Origin: Chlorobiota bacterium
Lineage (GTDB): Bacteria; Bacteroidota; Ignavibacteria; Ignavibacteriales; Ignavibacteriaceae
Reading direction: 5' to 3'
DNA length: 6,036 bases
Assembly: GCA_008363265.1 (NCBI GenBank)
Contig: RHKR01000161.1
Span: 1-6,036, forward strand
The notes under the pieces are model-generated. The model did not search any database. It had not been told where the DNA came from and saw nothing but the letters and a program-made list of their open reading frames with translations. Numbering within the stretch: the first letter of the stretch is position 1; the number at the start of each line of letters is the position of its first letter. Positions 5,098-6,036 of this stretch are shown piece after piece. The position numbers and the translations under genes were made by a program.

Positions 5098-6036
5098 TCA
5101 TTCTTTTGCAGCTTTTTCCGGTAAAAAGACCCTGAAAGTGGTGCCCTTACCGTACTCGCTGTCTGTCTCTATTTTACCCGCGTACCAGTCGATCGTCTTC
5201 TTTACGATCGAAAGCCCGAGCCCTGTACCGTGAATTCCCTTCGTCATCTCATTTTTGGCTCTGAAGAACTCCGAGAAGAGCCTTTCCTTCTCCTCGGGCT
5301 TCATGCCGATACCGGTGTCCCTTATCTCGAAGAGTACATATGGCCCTTTTTTCTGGAGTGTAACGAACACTTCCCCGCCCTCCCTGTTATATTTGATCGA
5401 ATTGCTGAGGAGATTGGTCATTACCCTTTCGATCTCAAGTTTGTCGGCCTCGATCGTGAAAGTGGCCTCCCCTTTCGAGAAGTGGATAGTAATGTTCTTC
5501 TTCTTTGCTTCGAATTCCATCATCTGGATCGATTCTGCCAGAAGTGAGGCCGGATCAAGTTTTACTATCTCACGCTTAACGGTGTTCAGTTCGATCCTTG
5601 AGATATCAAGCAGGTCGTTAACCATCGTGAGGAGACTTTTCAACCGGCTGGTGCTCCGCGTAAGAAAGTCGGTTCTTTGCTCTTCACTCAGATTCATTTT
5701 AGGATTGTTCATGATATCAAGGAAGCCGATGGTGGCTGCCACGGGTGCTTTAAGCTCATGGGAAACCATCGAAACGAATTGTGATTTGAGGTTTTCGATC
5801 TGCTTGTACTGCGTGATATCCTTGGCTACTACCACGATTCCGGCGGTTTTTTTCTTGTCGTTGTCGGGGATCGGTGAGCAGGTGACCTCAACAAACATCT
5901 CCTGGGCTCCGGCTATCTTAAACTGTACCGATTGCCCTACATCCTCGAAGATTTCCTTACCGAGCATGTCAGATGCTATCTCCCGGACTTCCTGCGGCAG
6001 CACTTCAAGAATTCTTTCCGCGAGAAGTATTTCATC
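5098..6036 (-). CDS. PAS-type sensor histidine kinase, 5' end cut by the window
   Basis: The frame is open to the right edge; 312 residues are visible, ending at TGA 5098-5100. A GTG at 6001-6003 is internal and not the start. Visible parts: the C-terminal half of a PAS/PAC domain ending in AGIVVVAKDITQYKQ (about 65-79); a HisKA dimerisation domain with the H-box FVSMVSHELKAP and phospho-acceptor His93; and an HATPase_c domain with the N-box NLLSNSIKYN (208-217), G1 DTGIGM (240-245) and G2 GTGLGLSIV (270-278). All catalytic residues are present. No membrane segment is visible, but the sensory N-terminus is missing, so location and signal are unknown. It should autophosphorylate His93 and pass phosphate to a receiver, most likely the stand-alone regulator encoded 166-172 bp downstream on the same strand. 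Redox or flavin/heme sensing by the PAS domain cannot be judged from the fragment. Confidence 0.93.
   Translation of the reverse strand, partial: DEILLAERILEVLPQEVREIASDMLGKEIFEDVGQSVQFKIAGAQEMFVEVTCSPIPDNDKKKTAGIVVVAKDITQYKQIENLKSQFVSMVSHELKAPVAATIGFLDIMNNPKMNLSEEQRTDFLTRSTSRLKSLLTMVNDLLDISRIELNTVKREIVKLDPASLLAESIQMMEFEAKKKNITIHFSKGEATFTIEADKLEIERVMTNLLSNSIKYNREGGEVFVTLQKKGPYVLFEIRDTGIGMKPEEKERLFSEFFRAKNEMTKGIHGTGLGLSIVKKTIDWYAGKIETDSEYGKGTTFRVFLPEKAAKE

Noticed and set aside
5098..6003. GTG at 6001-6003 as the kinase start
   Set aside because: The frame continues open to the window edge and the visible PAS domain would be cut in half; the gene is simply incomplete here.

Overview
The window comes from a Gram-negative-type anaerobe or facultative anaerobe. 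It encodes a lipoprotein with a c-type heme motif, an oxygen-sensitive class of hydrogenase, and strong Shine-Dalgarno sites. I cannot name the species. A lineage near Ignavibacteria/Chlorobiota or a deltaproteobacterium-like group is a guess from gene style only. Base composition is moderate in the genes, and the intergenic stretch near the left end is clearly AT-rich.

Layout, left to right: the last 58 codons of an M15-family peptidoglycan peptidase on the + strand (1-179); an AT-rich gap of about 105 bp with a perfect 20-bp palindrome between convergent genes (180-284); then six genes on the - strand, transcribed right to left. In transcription order these are a PAS-type sensor histidine kinase (5' end cut by the window edge), a 166-bp leader with several inverted repeats, a stand-alone receiver-domain response regulator, hydC (NuoE-like, [2Fe-2S]), hydB (NuoF-like, FMN/NADH), hydA ([FeFe] hydrogenase catalytic subunit), a 91-bp gap with a terminator-like inverted repeat, and a small lipoprotein with a DUF3365 (Tll0287-like) heme domain.

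The core is a soluble trimeric NAD(H)-linked [FeFe] hydrogenase, HydABC. NADH would be oxidised (or NAD+ reduced) at the FMN in HydB, and electrons would pass through Fe-S clusters of HydB, HydC and HydA to the H-cluster, where protons and H2 interconvert. HydB is only 404 residues. It lacks both the N-terminal [2Fe-2S] domain and the C-terminal 2x[4Fe-4S] domain of classical electron-bifurcating HydB, so it resembles the ferredoxin-independent, NADH-only type. The H-cluster L1 motif reads TSCSPGW rather than TSCCPGW.

The receiver protein lies 14 bp upstream of hydC and hydB-hydA overlap as ATGA, so regulator and enzyme are almost certainly co-transcribed. The receiver has no output domain and an unusual alpha4 region, which suggests control by protein contact rather than by DNA binding. 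Histidine kinase, receiver, NADH-hydrogenase and a periplasmic heme lipoprotein together look like a redox-sensing hydrogenase module; the link between its parts is inference. No RNA genes, CRISPR arrays, insertion sequences or hydrogenase maturases (HydE/F/G) were seen.
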